DNA from: Mycobacterium lacus
GTDB taxonomy: Bacteria; Actinomycetota; Actinomycetes; Mycobacteriales; Mycobacteriaceae
DNA: 64,000 nucleotides
Assembly (NCBI RefSeq): GCF_010731535.1
Contig: NZ_AP022581.1
Location: 4,659,952-4,723,951, forward strand
Direction: 5' to 3'
The notes beneath the pieces were generated by a model. It saw only the letters and a list, made by a program, of their open reading frames with translations. It did not search any database and was not told where the DNA came from. This document shows positions 8,170 to 16,393 of this stretch, piece by piece (within the stretch, counting starts at the first letter, position 1; every line of letters starts with the position of its first letter). Position numbers and translations under genes: made by a program.

Positions 8170-8325
8170 TCAAGACAAAATGATGAGCAGCAGAACTGCG
8201 AACAGTGCCAGCGCGATCAGGCCGGCGCGTAAAGCGGCGACGACGTAGGCGTGGTTCCAAGCCGGCGATCCGGAATATGAGTTCGACGGAGATGCCGACC
8301 CCGGACCGAACGAGTGCGTGGTCAT
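8170..8325 (-). CDS. Small single-pass membrane protein, 51 residues
   Basis: A short gene beginning MTTHSFGPGSASPSNSYSG. It then has WNHAYVVAALRAG and a C-terminal hydrophobic helix, LIALALFAVLLLIILS, that ends at the stop codon. The ATG at 8325 is preceded by AAAGGCGG at good spacing. The N-terminus is Ser/Gly/Pro-rich and should face one side of the membrane, making a tail-anchored topology likely. It lies between sodA and a divergent DUF4328-like gene. I do not recognise a family. Codon composition and the ribosome site suggest it is real. Confidence 0.6.
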   Translation of the reverse strand: MTTHSFGPGSASPSNSYSGSPAWNHAYVVAALRAGLIALALFAVLLLIILS

Positions 8326-8602
8326 CGACCGCCTTTCACCAGTACCGTCACCTCGCCGCAGTGAGGTGAGTCACACGAACGTCGCGATCGCGATAATAGC
8401 CTCTGGTGAACGACTTCAACAATTGGCGGGCGGACGGGGCGCTGAGCTGCGCATTCGCCGAGACGCGGGCGCCGGCACCGGCGGTGGGCGGGGTACCTTG
8501 CGCGCCGCCGGTTAGCCGGGCGCAGTGGCCGGTAGTCAGACGGACACGGCATTCGCTCCAGCGCTCGCGCGGCTGTCGATGACGTGCGTCGAGTGCGTGG
8601 TG

Positions 8603-8700
8603 TTATCCACAGTCGCGATCCGGCTCGGCGATAGAGGCTGTGGCGATGAGTTGGACGCCGGCGGGTCCGTTGTGGATAAACCTGTGGAAACTGTGGATAG
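8603..8700. promoter_or_regulatory. Cluster of four DnaA boxes
   Basis: Within 98 bp there is one TTATCCACA on the plus strand (8603-8611). On the opposite strand there are TGTGGATAA (8671-8679), TGTGGAAAC (8683-8691) and TGTGGATAG (8692-8700). Two are perfect to the bacterial consensus and two differ by one or two bases. The last three are spaced 3 and 0 bases apart, which is unlikely by chance in GC-rich DNA. The cluster is upstream of the gene starting at 8753. It could be a DnaA-titrating or DnaA-regulated site; there is no dnaA/dnaN here, so it is not oriC. Confidence 0.6.
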
Positions 8701-8752
8701 CCATACGTAGCTGGCGAACCCGCGTCGTCGCGCCACCCATTAGGCTGGTCCG

Positions 8753-9787
8753 GTGATCCAGGTGTGCTCCCAATGCGGCACGCGGTGGAACGTCCGCGAG
8801 CGGCAGCGCCAGTGGTGCCCCCGCTGTCGCGGGGCGCTGATGGCACCCCTGGCGGACATGCCACCCGCGGACCCGCGCTGGGGCACGTACCCCCGCCCGC
8901 AGGTGCCAACCGCCCCCGTCGCGCGGCGCACACCGCCGCGGCTTCCCCCAGGTTTTCGATGGATTGCGGTGCGTCCCGGCGCCGCACCGCCGATACGGCG
9001 CCCTCGGCGGCCTCGCGGGCCGACTCCGCGCTACGCGGTGATGCCGCGTTGGGGGCTGGCTGACCATGTTGCCCACGCGCCGGCGTTGGCCGCAGCAGCG
9101 ACAAAGGCCGGGCCATCGGCAGGGGCGGTGCGCACCGCGCTGTTCGTCAACGTGCTGGTGCTCGGCATCGCCGCACTGGTGTACGCAGTGCGATACGTGC
9201 TGTTGATCATCAACCGCAACACCTTGCTGAACTCGATGGTGGCTGGCGCCGCGGTCTGGCTGGGGATAGTGGCCAGTGTGGCGGCCATCGCGGCGGTGTT
9301 CACGTCGATCATGGTGCTGGTCCGCTGGTTGATCGCGCGCCGGGCCGCCGCCTTCAAACATCACGGTCTGCCGGAGCGGCGGTCTGTCCGGCAATTGGTG
9401 GCCGGTTGCCTGCTGCCGCTAGTCAATCTGCTGTGGGCACCGGTCTACGTCATCGAGCTGGCGATGATCGAAGACCACTACACCCGGCTCCGCAGACCGA
9501 TTGTGGTGTGGTGGATCGCGTGGGTGGTCAGCAACGCGGTATCGATCTTCGCCATCCTGACCAGCTTTGCCACCGACGCCCAGGGTATCGCGAATAACAC
9601 GCTGCTGATGGTGCTCGCCTATGTGCTCGCGGCCGCGACGGTGGCCGCCGTCGGCCGGGTCTTTGAGGGCTTCGAGCGCAAGCCGGTGGAAAGGCCCGCG
9701 CATCGTTGGGTTGTGGTGCCGGATCGGCCCGCCGTGGCCGCTTCCACCGGTCCGGTTGAGATGGAGGGCCGGGAACCGGCAGCATAG
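8753..9787 (+). CDS. DUF4328-like membrane protein with N-terminal zinc ribbon (Rv3843c type)
   Basis: A 344-residue protein. It opens with two CxxC knuckles, CSQCGTRWNV and CPRCRG, forming a probable zinc ribbon. A Pro/Arg-rich linker of about 80 residues follows. The C-terminal half has about six membrane helices (TALFVNVLVLGIAALVYAV, AGAAVWLGIVASVAAIAAVF, IVVWWIAWVVSNAVSIFA), consistent with the DUF4328 family. The start is GTG at 8753. It ends four bases before glpQ1, so the two are probably cotranscribed. Function unknown. Confidence 0.82.
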   Translation: MIQVCSQCGTRWNVRERQRQWCPRCRGALMAPLADMPPADPRWGTYPRPQVPTAPVARRTPPRLPPGFRWIAVRPGAAPPIRRPRRPRGPTPRYAVMPRWGLADHVAHAPALAAAATKAGPSAGAVRTALFVNVLVLGIAALVYAVRYVLLIINRNTLLNSMVAGAAVWLGIVASVAAIAAVFTSIMVLVRWLIARRAAAFKHHGLPERRSVRQLVAGCLLPLVNLLWAPVYVIELAMIEDHYTRLRRPIVVWWIAWVVSNAVSIFAILTSFATDAQGIANNTLLMVLAYVLAAATVAAVGRVFEGFERKPVERPAHRWVVVPDRPAVAASTGPVEMEGREPAA

Positions 9788-9791
9788 ACAC

Positions 9792-10616
9792 ATGATGAGG
9801 GCAGACGAGGTGCTGGCCGGGCATCCTTTCGTGGTCGCCCACCGGGGCGCTTCGGCTGCTCGACCGGAACATACGCTGGCCGCCTATGACCTCGCCCTCA
9901 AAGAGGGCGCCGATGGCGTGGAATGCGACGTGCGGCTCACTCGCGACGGTCATCTGGTGTGCGTCCACGACCGCCGCCTGGACCGGACCTCAACCGGAGT
10001 GGGTCTGGTCAGCACGATGACACTGGCCCAGCTCCGCGAGCTGGAGTACGGCGCATGGCACGACAGTTGGCGTCCGGACGGTACGCATGGTGATACCAGC
10101 CTGCTGACGCTGGACGCCCTTGTCGCCCTGGTTCTTGACTGGCACCGGCCGGTGAAGTTGTTCATCGAGACCAAACACCCAGTCCGGTACGGCGCGCTGG
10201 TGGAAAGCAAGCTGCTGGCGCTTCTACACCGCTTCGGGATCGCCGCGCCGGCCTCCGCCGACCGATCTCGCGCGGTGGTGATGTCGTTTTCGGCGGCGGC
10301 GGTTTGGCGGGTGCGGCGAGCCGCACCACTGCTGCCGACGGTGCTGCTGGGCAAGACCGCCCGCTACCTGAACAGCAGCGCGGCCACCGCCGTCGGGGCC
10401 ACCGCCGTCGGGCCCTCGCTGCCGGCGCTCAAGGAGTATCCGCAACTCGTCGACCGGGCCATCGCCCAGGGCCGGGCGGTGTATTGCTGGAACGTCGACG
10501 AGTACGAAGACATCGACTTTTGCCGGGATATTGGGGTGGCCTGGCTCGCGACGCACCACCCAGGACGCACCAAGGCCTGGTTAGAGAATGGTCGCCTAGA
10601 CAAGCGCCGCAGCTAG
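9792..10616 (+). CDS. glpQ1: Glycerophosphodiester phosphodiesterase GlpQ1
   Basis: A 274-residue TIM-barrel phosphodiesterase that hydrolyses glycerophosphodiesters to glycerol-3-phosphate and an alcohol. Catalytic and metal motifs are present near the N-terminus: VVAHRGASAARPEHTLAAY (HRG plus E) at about residues 14-32, then GVECDVRLTRDGHLVCVHD with the conserved E, D and second His. The C-terminus has VYCWNVDEYEDIDF, typical of the family. There is no signal peptide, unlike periplasmic GlpQ, so it is probably cytosolic. The start is the first of two tandem ATG codons. Confidence 0.93.
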   Translation: MMRADEVLAGHPFVVAHRGASAARPEHTLAAYDLALKEGADGVECDVRLTRDGHLVCVHDRRLDRTSTGVGLVSTMTLAQLRELEYGAWHDSWRPDGTHGDTSLLTLDALVALVLDWHRPVKLFIETKHPVRYGALVESKLLALLHRFGIAAPASADRSRAVVMSFSAAAVWRVRRAAPLLPTVLLGKTARYLNSSAATAVGATAVGPSLPALKEYPQLVDRAIAQGRAVYCWNVDEYEDIDFCRDIGVAWLATHHPGRTKAWLENGRLDKRRS

Positions 10617-10623
10617 CCGATCT

Positions 10624-11169
10624 CTACAGGTGGCCGCCCGCGGCTTTCGGCGCACCGGAGCCCGACGGGGCAGGGCCAATCTCGCGGGCGACGAAGTTCT
10701 CCAGTTCGAAGTAGTTGTCGCCAGCGCGATCCGCAACCCGCAGCAGGGTGGTCATCAGCGCCATCTCTTCGATCTGCTCCTGAAGGAACCACTGCATGAA
10801 CTGTTCGCCGAGGTAGTCGCCCTCGTCGCGGGCCGCTGCCGTGAGCCGGCTGACCTGTTCGGTAACCGCGCGCTCCTGTTCGAGTGCCAGCGCCAGCGCG
10901 TCGCGCGGTCGTGCGAATTGATTGCGCACCGTGTCCACGCCCGGGATTTCGACGCGGACGTCGCGGTCGAGCAGATGTTGGACCAGCATCATGGCGTGAT
11001 TTCGTTCCTCGACCGCTTGGCTGTAAAAATGCTTCGCCAATTGCGGTAAGTCGGAACCGTCGAAATAAACGGCGATCGCGATGTATTGCTGCGCGCTCGT
11101 GAACTCGTTGAATATCTGGTCTTGCAGCAGTGCGTGAAATTTCGTCTTGGGTCCGTCGTAGTCGCTCAT
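10624..11169 (-). CDS. bfrB: Ferritin BfrB (iron storage)
   Basis: A 181-residue ferritin that oxidises Fe2+ and stores iron in a 24-mer cage. The four-helix bundle has ferroxidase-site carboxylates in FNEFTSAQQYIAIAVYF (first helix), SQAVEERNHAMMLVQHLL (E-x-x-H) and QEQIEEMALMTTLL. It lacks the central Met haem ligand pattern of bacterioferritin and is the non-haem ferritin. The convergent glpQ1 ends 7 bp away. Two IdeR-like iron boxes lie upstream, fitting the known activation of bfrB by IdeR when iron is plentiful. Confidence 0.95.
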   Translation of the reverse strand: MSDYDGPKTKFHALLQDQIFNEFTSAQQYIAIAVYFDGSDLPQLAKHFYSQAVEERNHAMMLVQHLLDRDVRVEIPGVDTVRNQFARPRDALALALEQERAVTEQVSRLTAAARDEGDYLGEQFMQWFLQEQIEEMALMTTLLRVADRAGDNYFELENFVAREIGPAPSGSGAPKAAGGHL

Positions 11170-11222
11170 AAATGGCAGGTTAGCGCAGGTAGATCACGAT
11201 CTGCAACGAAGGTACGGCTTAC

Positions 11223-11241
11223 TCAGGAAAGGTTTTCCTAA
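11223..11241. promoter_or_regulatory. IdeR-like iron box 1 upstream of bfrB
   Basis: TCAGGAAAGGTTTTCCTAA is an imperfect palindrome with the outer half sites of the IdeR box (TTAGGTTAGGCTAACCTAA) preserved. It lies 54-72 bp upstream of the bfrB start. Central bases deviate, so affinity is uncertain. Confidence 0.55.
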
Positions 11242-11277
11242 GATCCCTGCCGCCACTAAAGTCCGGTATTACGCAGG

Positions 11278-11296
11278 CCAGCTTTGCCTAACCAAA
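11278..11296. promoter_or_regulatory. IdeR-like iron box 2 upstream of bfrB
   Basis: The reverse complement TTTGGTTAGGCAAAGCTGG matches the IdeR consensus at 14 of 19 positions, including the GGTTAGGC core. It lies about 110 bp upstream of bfrB, the distance at which IdeR activates this gene in M. tuberculosis as I recall. Together with box 1 it suggests a multi-site activator region. Confidence 0.6.
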
Positions 11297-11347
11297 GCAA
11301 GCCTTTGTAGAAATGTCGAATTCTATTCGTTGGGCACGCGTGGATCG

Positions 11348-12493
11348 CTATGGCTGCCCGACGACCGCCGAGGCCGGCACCGGCGCGTCGTTGGCCAGGG
11401 CGTCGAACAACTCGCGGGCCGCGTCGTGGTTCCACACCAGCACAGACCCGGCGTCGCCGGTGGTGAACTCACCGGGCGGGACGGTCAGCGCGGTGGTCGG
11501 TCCGTGCAAGGCCCAGCCGAGTCGGGCTAGGTCCCAGGCGTGGTCACCCTGGTCGACGGTCAAGGCGTCGGCGGCCGCACGCGGCACCGCGTACCAGCGC
11601 CAGGGATCGAGCCACACCATCGGGCTGGCGGCGCGCTGCACCAGCGCCGACATGACCTGCCGTTGGTTCTTCATCCGGTCCAGGTCTGCCCGCGGCGTTG
11701 CCCGGGTCCTGACGAAACCTAGCGCAGTGCGGCCCTCCAGGTTCTGGCAGCCAGCGGGCAGGTCGATGCCGGCGAGGGGATCGCTGATCGGCTCGGCCGG
11801 GCACACGGTGACCCCGCCGAGCGCGTCGACCACGCCCGCGAACGCACCGAATCCGACCTCGGCGTAGTGGTCCAGCCGCAGGCCGGTGGCCTGTTCGACG
11901 GTCTGGATGAGCAGGGGCGCCCCGCCCGCGGCGAATGCCGCGTTGATTTTGTCCCTGCCATGACCGGGAATCGGTACATACGAATCGCGCGGTATCGACA
12001 CCAAGGTTGTCGGGGCATCAGAGCCAAACCCCGGCAGGTGCACCAGCAGGATGGTGTCGGTGCGACCGCTGCCGATGTCACCGCCGGTGGCCAGTTCCTT
12101 CTGCTGGTCGACGGTGAGGCCTTCGCGGCTGTCCGAGCCGACGAGCAGCCAGTTCGTGCCGCTCCCGCGGGCCGGCCGGTCGGGGTAGTCGCCGAGTACC
12201 GGCTCGCGGTGCAGTGAGGTGTCGAGCCAGGCGGCCCCGCCGAGGATGCCGGCGCCGGCGAACAGCAGAACCATGAGCAGGCTCAGCGCCAGCACCCGGC
12301 CCCAGCGGCGCCGGCCGCGGTTGCGGCGCGCCTTCGGGGCGACCGGACGCGGCGGCCGCGTGGTGCTGCGCCGTGGCGGCGCAGCACCTGCGCGGACCGC
12401 GGGTGACTTCGGGCGCTGCAGCGGCAGGGTGTTTTCGGCCGCTCGTGGTGGCGGGCCGGGCCGACGGCGGATCACCGGCCTGTCCTCATTCAT
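11348..12493 (-). CDS. LytR-CpsA-Psr (LCP) family cell-wall ligase
   Basis: About 381 residues. The N-terminal 65 residues are a cytosolic basic/proline-rich tail, followed by one membrane helix (VLALSLLMVLLFAGAGILGG) and an extracytoplasmic LCP domain. Domain motifs are WLLVGSDSREG, IGSGRTDTILLVHLP, VSIPRDSYVPIPGHGRDKIN and GFVRTRATPRADLDRMKNQR; these hold the conserved Arg/Asp residues that bind polyprenyl pyrophosphate. LCP proteins join arabinogalactan or other glycopolymers to peptidoglycan. There is no C-terminal LytR_C domain. The start is taken at 12493 (MNEDRPVIRR), with ATG at 12499 as an alternative. Confidence 0.88.
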   Translation of the reverse strand: MNEDRPVIRRRPGPPPRAAENTLPLQRPKSPAVRAGAAPPRRSTTRPPRPVAPKARRNRGRRRWGRVLALSLLMVLLFAGAGILGGAAWLDTSLHREPVLGDYPDRPARGSGTNWLLVGSDSREGLTVDQQKELATGGDIGSGRTDTILLVHLPGFGSDAPTTLVSIPRDSYVPIPGHGRDKINAAFAAGGAPLLIQTVEQATGLRLDHYAEVGFGAFAGVVDALGGVTVCPAEPISDPLAGIDLPAGCQNLEGRTALGFVRTRATPRADLDRMKNQRQVMSALVQRAASPMVWLDPWRWYAVPRAAADALTVDQGDHAWDLARLGWALHGPTTALTVPPGEFTTGDAGSVLVWNHDAARELFDALANDAPVPASAVVGQP

Positions 12494-12905
12494 TCGCATC
12501 CGTTTCTGCGCGGCGGGCCTGGCGCACGTTGTCTTGAAGCGTGTGAACGAAATGCCGCATGGAACGGGCCCTCGATAAGCGTGCACTTCTGCTTGCAAGG
12601 CACACTTCAGTTAGCCGCAAGTATGCGTCCCCACTGACGCGGGCTACACCCGTGCTGTCGTCGCACACGGCCGTGAACCGGACGACATGCTTACGAATGA
12701 CGCAAGTATACATGCGAAATCTTCTGCTAGACGCCGATTCGTGTGATTCATAGCGTAATTTCACCGCGCAAATGGTGGCGCCGAGCGGCACGGGCAATGC
12801 GAGCGAGCAATACCCCGATAAGCCATTCAGTGTTGCCGGCGGAGATCAATTCGTTGCGGATTGTTTGCCGGTGCGGCGACCGGTGAAACGGGTAGGAGGC
12901 CGACA
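12494..12905. other. 412-bp region between the LCP gene and the PPE gene
   Basis: No convincing gene. Base composition drops in GC around 12690-12770 (ACGCAAGTATACATGCGAAA and neighbours), suggesting the promoter(s) of the two divergent genes. The 3' end carries GTAGGAGGCCGACA, the ribosome binding site of the PPE gene. Confidence 0.45.
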
Positions 12906-14519
12906 ATGGTCAATTTTGCGGTGTTGCCGCCGGAAGTCAATTCTTTGCAGATGTTCACCGGTGCCGGTTCGGCGCCAATGCTGGACGCTGCGGCCGCGTG
13001 GGACGGGCTGGCTTCGGAGTTGGGGGCAGCGGCGTCGTCGTTTTCGTCGGTGACCTCGGGGTTGGCCGGTCAGGCCTGGCAGGGTGCGGCGTCGGCGGCG
13101 ATGGCGGCGGCCGCGGCCCCGTATGCGGGGTTCCTCGGCGCGGCGGCCACCCAAGCACAAGCGGCCGCCGCGCAGGCCAAAACGGTGGCCGCTGTGTTCG
13201 AGGCCGCGCGGGCCGCGACGATTCATCCGCTGGCGGTGGCGGCCAACCGCACCGCGTTCGTGCAGCTGGTGCGGTCAAACTTCTTGGGACTGAATGCGCC
13301 GGCGATCATGGCCGCCGAGTCCGCCTACGAGCAGATGTGGGCCGCCGATGTGGCGGCGATGACGGGCTATCACGCCGGGGCGTCGGCGGCGGCCGCGCAG
13401 TTGGTCCCGTTGCCGGCCAGTCTGCAGCAGTTCCTGCAGGGCCTGCCCAACCTGGGCATCGGCAATAGAGGTAACGCCAACATCGGTAGCGGCAACACCG
13501 GCAGCGGCAACGTGGGGGACGGCAACAAGGGCAGCTCCAACCTGGGCGGCGGGAACATCGGCAACAACAACACCGGCGGCGGAAACAGGGGCAACGATAA
13601 CGTCGGCGCCGGAAACGTCGGCAATGGAAACATCGGCTTCGGAAACAATGGCACCACCGGCCACAACGTGGGCATGGGGAACACCGGCAACAACAACGTC
13701 GGCTTGGGAAACAGTGGCGATGGAAATAGGGGCGGGGGAAACGCGGGTAACAACAACATCGGTGGTGGGAACACCGGCAACAACAACTTCGGTTTTGGAA
13801 ACACCGGCAACAACAACATTGGGATCGGGCTCACCGGCGACAATCAGGTGGGCATCAACTTGCCCGGGCTGTTGAATTCGGGCAGTGGCAACATCGGCTT
13901 CGGGAACTCGGGCACCAACAACATCGGCTTCTTCAACTCCGGTGACGGCAACATCGGCGTCTTCAGCACGGGCACCAATACCGTTATCCCGGGTCACCTC
14001 AACGGCCTTGGCTTCGGCAACTCGGGCAGCGGCAACATCGGCTTCGGGAACTCGGGCAGCGGCAACTTCGGCTTCGGGAACGCGGGCGACGTGAACACGG
14101 GCTTCGGGAACGCGGGCGACGAGAACACCGGCTTTGCGAACGCGGGCGACATAAACACGGGCTTTGCGAACGCGGGCGTCGCAAATACGGGCAAAGGGAA
14201 TTCGGGGAACATCAACACGGGCTTCTGGAATTCGGGCAATGTGAATACCGGCTTCGGGGCCACCACCGACAGCGGCCTAACTAACTCGGGCTTCAACAAC
14301 ACCGGTACCGGAAACTCGGGCTTCAACAACACCGGTAACGGAAACTCGGGCGTCCTCAACACCAGCGGCGGCGGAATCGTTAACGGCTTCAGCTCGGGCA
14401 TTGGAAACACCGGTGTCCCGGGCACCGCCTTTCCCGGCGCTAGCGGCTTCAACTCGGGCCTGTTCAACATGGGCACCGGTGTATCGGGCGTGCTTAACCT
14501 CAGTCGGCTGCTGTCGTAG
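12906..14519 (+). CDS. PPE family protein, MPTR subfamily
   Basis: A 537-residue PPE protein. The N-terminal PPE domain (about residues 1-180) starts MVNFAVLPPEVNSLQM and has the WxG turn in GQAWQGAAS and the helical hairpins typical of PPE partners. The rest is a pentapeptide-type MPTR repeat (N-x-G-x-G-N-x-G). PPE proteins are secreted by type VII (ESX-5) systems with a PE partner and sit on the cell surface. No PE gene is adjacent, so the partner must be elsewhere. GGAGG precedes the ATG. M. tuberculosis has no PPE gene at this spot as I recall. Confidence 0.92.
   Translation: MVNFAVLPPEVNSLQMFTGAGSAPMLDAAAAWDGLASELGAAASSFSSVTSGLAGQAWQGAASAAMAAAAAPYAGFLGAAATQAQAAAAQAKTVAAVFEAARAATIHPLAVAANRTAFVQLVRSNFLGLNAPAIMAAESAYEQMWAADVAAMTGYHAGASAAAAQLVPLPASLQQFLQGLPNLGIGNRGNANIGSGNTGSGNVGDGNKGSSNLGGGNIGNNNTGGGNRGNDNVGAGNVGNGNIGFGNNGTTGHNVGMGNTGNNNVGLGNSGDGNRGGGNAGNNNIGGGNTGNNNFGFGNTGNNNIGIGLTGDNQVGINLPGLLNSGSGNIGFGNSGTNNIGFFNSGDGNIGVFSTGTNTVIPGHLNGLGFGNSGSGNIGFGNSGSGNFGFGNAGDVNTGFGNAGDENTGFANAGDINTGFANAGVANTGKGNSGNINTGFWNSGNVNTGFGATTDSGLTNSGFNNTGTGNSGFNNTGNGNSGVLNTSGGGIVNGFSSGIGNTGVPGTAFPGASGFNSGLFNMGTGVSGVLNLSRLLS
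13450..14380 (+). repeat. MPTR coding repeats of the PPE gene
   Basis: About 900 bp of degenerate 15- and 30-bp units encoding GNIGxGNxGxxN-type pentapeptides (e.g. GNTGNNNVGLGNSGDGNRG). A second half has a different register rich in FGNAGDxNTGF. The codon pattern GGCAAC/GGGAAC recurs, which makes the DNA prone to slippage and gene conversion. A block near 13960-14010 (NTVIPGHLNGLG) breaks the repeat. Confidence 0.9.
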
Positions 14520-14540
14520 CTCGGGCTGGGATTGAGTCCG

Positions 14541-15329
14541 TTACCGACGGGCGCGCAGCCCGTTGACGAACGGGCAACCCATCAGCACCCGGATGGCCTG
14601 GTTCAGCGCGGTCATGTCGTCCACCGGCTTGTGGAACGGCAGCCGGATGTCGCGGTCGCCGTCGTTGGCTTCGACGCGAAACCGCATGCCGTACCGGTCG
14701 AGACCAAGTGGGTGGACCTGCCCGCGTCGCAGCGGCGCCGGCAGCCTGGAGACCAGTCGGGCGACGACGTCGTCGTGCGCGGTGGCCAGGTGCCAGAGCA
14801 GGGTGGATTCGATCTCGCAGAACGGGTCGGGTCGCGCGTCAAGTAGCTCCGCGGCGGTAACGGGCTCGGCGCCGGTGGCATCGGTCACCACCACTGACGC
14901 GATCTCCAACCGCATCAGGGTGTATCGCGTGTCCTCCCCGTCGGCCGGCGCGGAATTCGGCCTATTGATTTGCAGCAGAGCCGGATCCGGGTTCTCGGTG
15001 GCCATCAGGTCGAGCATCGTGGCCACCGCTCCCGATGGGATCTGGTGGAGACGGCCGCGGACCCACACCAGCGAACGGACCGGTTCACGCAGCGGTAGCG
15101 GCGCGTAGTCGGTCAGCTCCAGCAGCGCCTGCGATCCGTCGATCGCGCAATGAGCCGGGCCGCGGTCGACGGGGACCGCCACGGCGAAGGATCCGTCGCG
15201 TAGCAGATGGTGTAGCGGGGTGGCTACCGGGTCGTCGGACTCGACGGCCAGGAGGGCGCCGCCGGCCCGCGCGCAGGCACTGCGAACGCGTTCGGCAGTC
15301 GTCGGGACGAGGCTGGTCATCGGCAGCAC
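14541..15329 (-). CDS. Iron-regulated DUF2470-domain protein (Rv3839 type)
   Basis: A 262-residue protein. The N-terminal two thirds resemble a pyridoxamine-phosphate-oxidase-like split barrel. The C-terminal ~80 residues form a DUF2470 domain (DRYGMRFRVEANDGDRDIRLPF, then the end MGCPFVNGLRARR), the arrangement seen in HugZ-like haem-handling proteins. A haem-related role is inference only. AAGGAG lies five bases before the GTG at 15329; an internal ATG at 15320 is an alternative. An IdeR box immediately upstream agrees with the low-iron induction known for Rv3839. Confidence 0.82.
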   Translation of the reverse strand: MLPMTSLVPTTAERVRSACARAGGALLAVESDDPVATPLHHLLRDGSFAVAVPVDRGPAHCAIDGSQALLELTDYAPLPLREPVRSLVWVRGRLHQIPSGAVATMLDLMATENPDPALLQINRPNSAPADGEDTRYTLMRLEIASVVVTDATGAEPVTAAELLDARPDPFCEIESTLLWHLATAHDDVVARLVSRLPAPLRRGQVHPLGLDRYGMRFRVEANDGDRDIRLPFHKPVDDMTALNQAIRVLMGCPFVNGLRARR

Positions 15330-15343
15330 AGCGACTCCTTAAT

Positions 15344-15362
15344 TTAGGTAAGCCTAAGTTAA
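15344..15362. promoter_or_regulatory. IdeR iron box upstream of the Rv3839-type gene
   Basis: TTAGGTAAGCCTAAGTTAA matches the IdeR consensus at 15 of 19 positions and is close to palindromic. It ends 14 bp before the GTG start of the minus-strand gene, overlapping where RNA polymerase would bind, so it should act as a repressor site in high iron. Confidence 0.75.
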
Positions 15363-15424
15363 CTTAGTCGGCCGAGGCGCCGCAAGGGGTTGGTCGGCCG
15401 GCAAGCGCCGTTAGGGTTGTGAGC

Positions 15425-16393
15425 GTGGCCCGCATCGCTTACCTCGGTCCGGAAGGGACATTCACCGAGGCGGCGCTGCTCAAGATGACGGCCGCCGGCC
15501 TGGTTCCCCAATGCGCGCGGGATGCCCCGCGGCGCTTGCCGTTCGAGAGCACGCCCGCGGCACTGGACGCCGTCCGCGAGGGCGTCGTCGACTATGCGTG
15601 CGTGCCGATCGAGAACTCGATCGACGGGTCGGTGATGCCCACCTTGGACAGCCTGGCCATCGGTTCTCCCGTGCAGGTGTTCGCCGAGACGACGCTCGAC
15701 GTGAGCTTCAGCATCGCCGTCAGACCCGGCCGCACCGCCGCCGACGTGCGCACCTTGGCGGCCTTCCCGGTGGCGGGCGCACAGGTACGGCGGTGGCTGG
15801 CCGCGCACCTCCCCGGGGTGGCGCCGCGGCCGGCGTATTCCAACGCCGACGCCGCCCGGCAGGTGGCGGACGGCGAGGTCGATGCCGCGGTGACTTCACC
15901 GCTGGCCGCCACCCGGTGGGGGTTGGCGCCGCTGGCCGAGGGTGTCGTCGACGAATCCAACGCGCGCACCCGCTTCGTCCTGGCTGGCCTGCCGGCGCCG
16001 CCGCCGGCCCGCACCGGGGCGGATCGCACATCGGTGGTTTTGCGCATCGACAACGTGCCCGGCGCGCTGCTGGCTGCGCTGGCCGAATTCGGCATTCGCG
16101 GCATCGACCTCACCCGCGTCGAATCCCGGCCTACCCGCACCGAACTGGGCACCTACCTGTTCTTCGTGGACTGCGTCGGCCATATCGACGACGGCGCCGT
16201 CGCCGAGGCACTCAAGGCGCTGCACCGTCGTTGTGCGGATGTGCGGTATCTGGGTTCCTGGCCGACCGGCCTGGTCAGCGGCGCGCAGCCGCCGCCGGTC
16301 GATGAGGCATCGAACTGGCTGGCGCGGGTGCGGGCGGGCAAACCCGCGCAGTCCGGGCCCGAGGGATCCGGGCCCAAGGGATCCGGGCAATGA
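15425..16393 (+). CDS. pheA: Prephenate dehydratase PheA
   Basis: A 322-residue monofunctional prephenate dehydratase converting prephenate to phenylpyruvate in phenylalanine synthesis. The N-terminal catalytic domain has IAYLGPEGTFTEAAL, YACVPIENSIDGSV and the TSPLAATRWGL segment with the catalytic Thr. The C-terminal ACT domain (about 200-275) has the allosteric motif IDLTRVESRPTRTELGTY. GTG at 15425 is preferred, with GTG at 15419 possible. The last residues GPEGSGPKGSGQ come from a short tandem DNA repeat around a GGATCCGGGCCC unit, so the tail is probably unstructured. It overlaps the next gene in ATGA. Confidence 0.95.
   Translation: MARIAYLGPEGTFTEAALLKMTAAGLVPQCARDAPRRLPFESTPAALDAVREGVVDYACVPIENSIDGSVMPTLDSLAIGSPVQVFAETTLDVSFSIAVRPGRTAADVRTLAAFPVAGAQVRRWLAAHLPGVAPRPAYSNADAARQVADGEVDAAVTSPLAATRWGLAPLAEGVVDESNARTRFVLAGLPAPPPARTGADRTSVVLRIDNVPGALLAALAEFGIRGIDLTRVESRPTRTELGTYLFFVDCVGHIDDGAVAEALKALHRRCADVRYLGSWPTGLVSGAQPPPVDEASNWLARVRAGKPAQSGPEGSGPKGSGQ

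Noticed and set aside
8407..8583. Possible small plus-strand gene starting GTG AAC GAC TTC
   Set aside because: No good ribosome binding site, low-complexity Ala/Pro/Arg product, and the 3' end runs into the stretch before the DnaA boxes.
8603..8700. DnaA box cluster as the chromosomal origin
   Set aside because: No dnaA, dnaN or AT-rich unwinding element is adjacent; oriC in mycobacteria lies between dnaA and dnaN.
13450..14380. Short regularly spaced repeats resembling a CRISPR array
   Set aside because: The repeats are in frame, encode MPTR pentapeptides of a PPE protein, lack unique spacers, and no cas genes are present.
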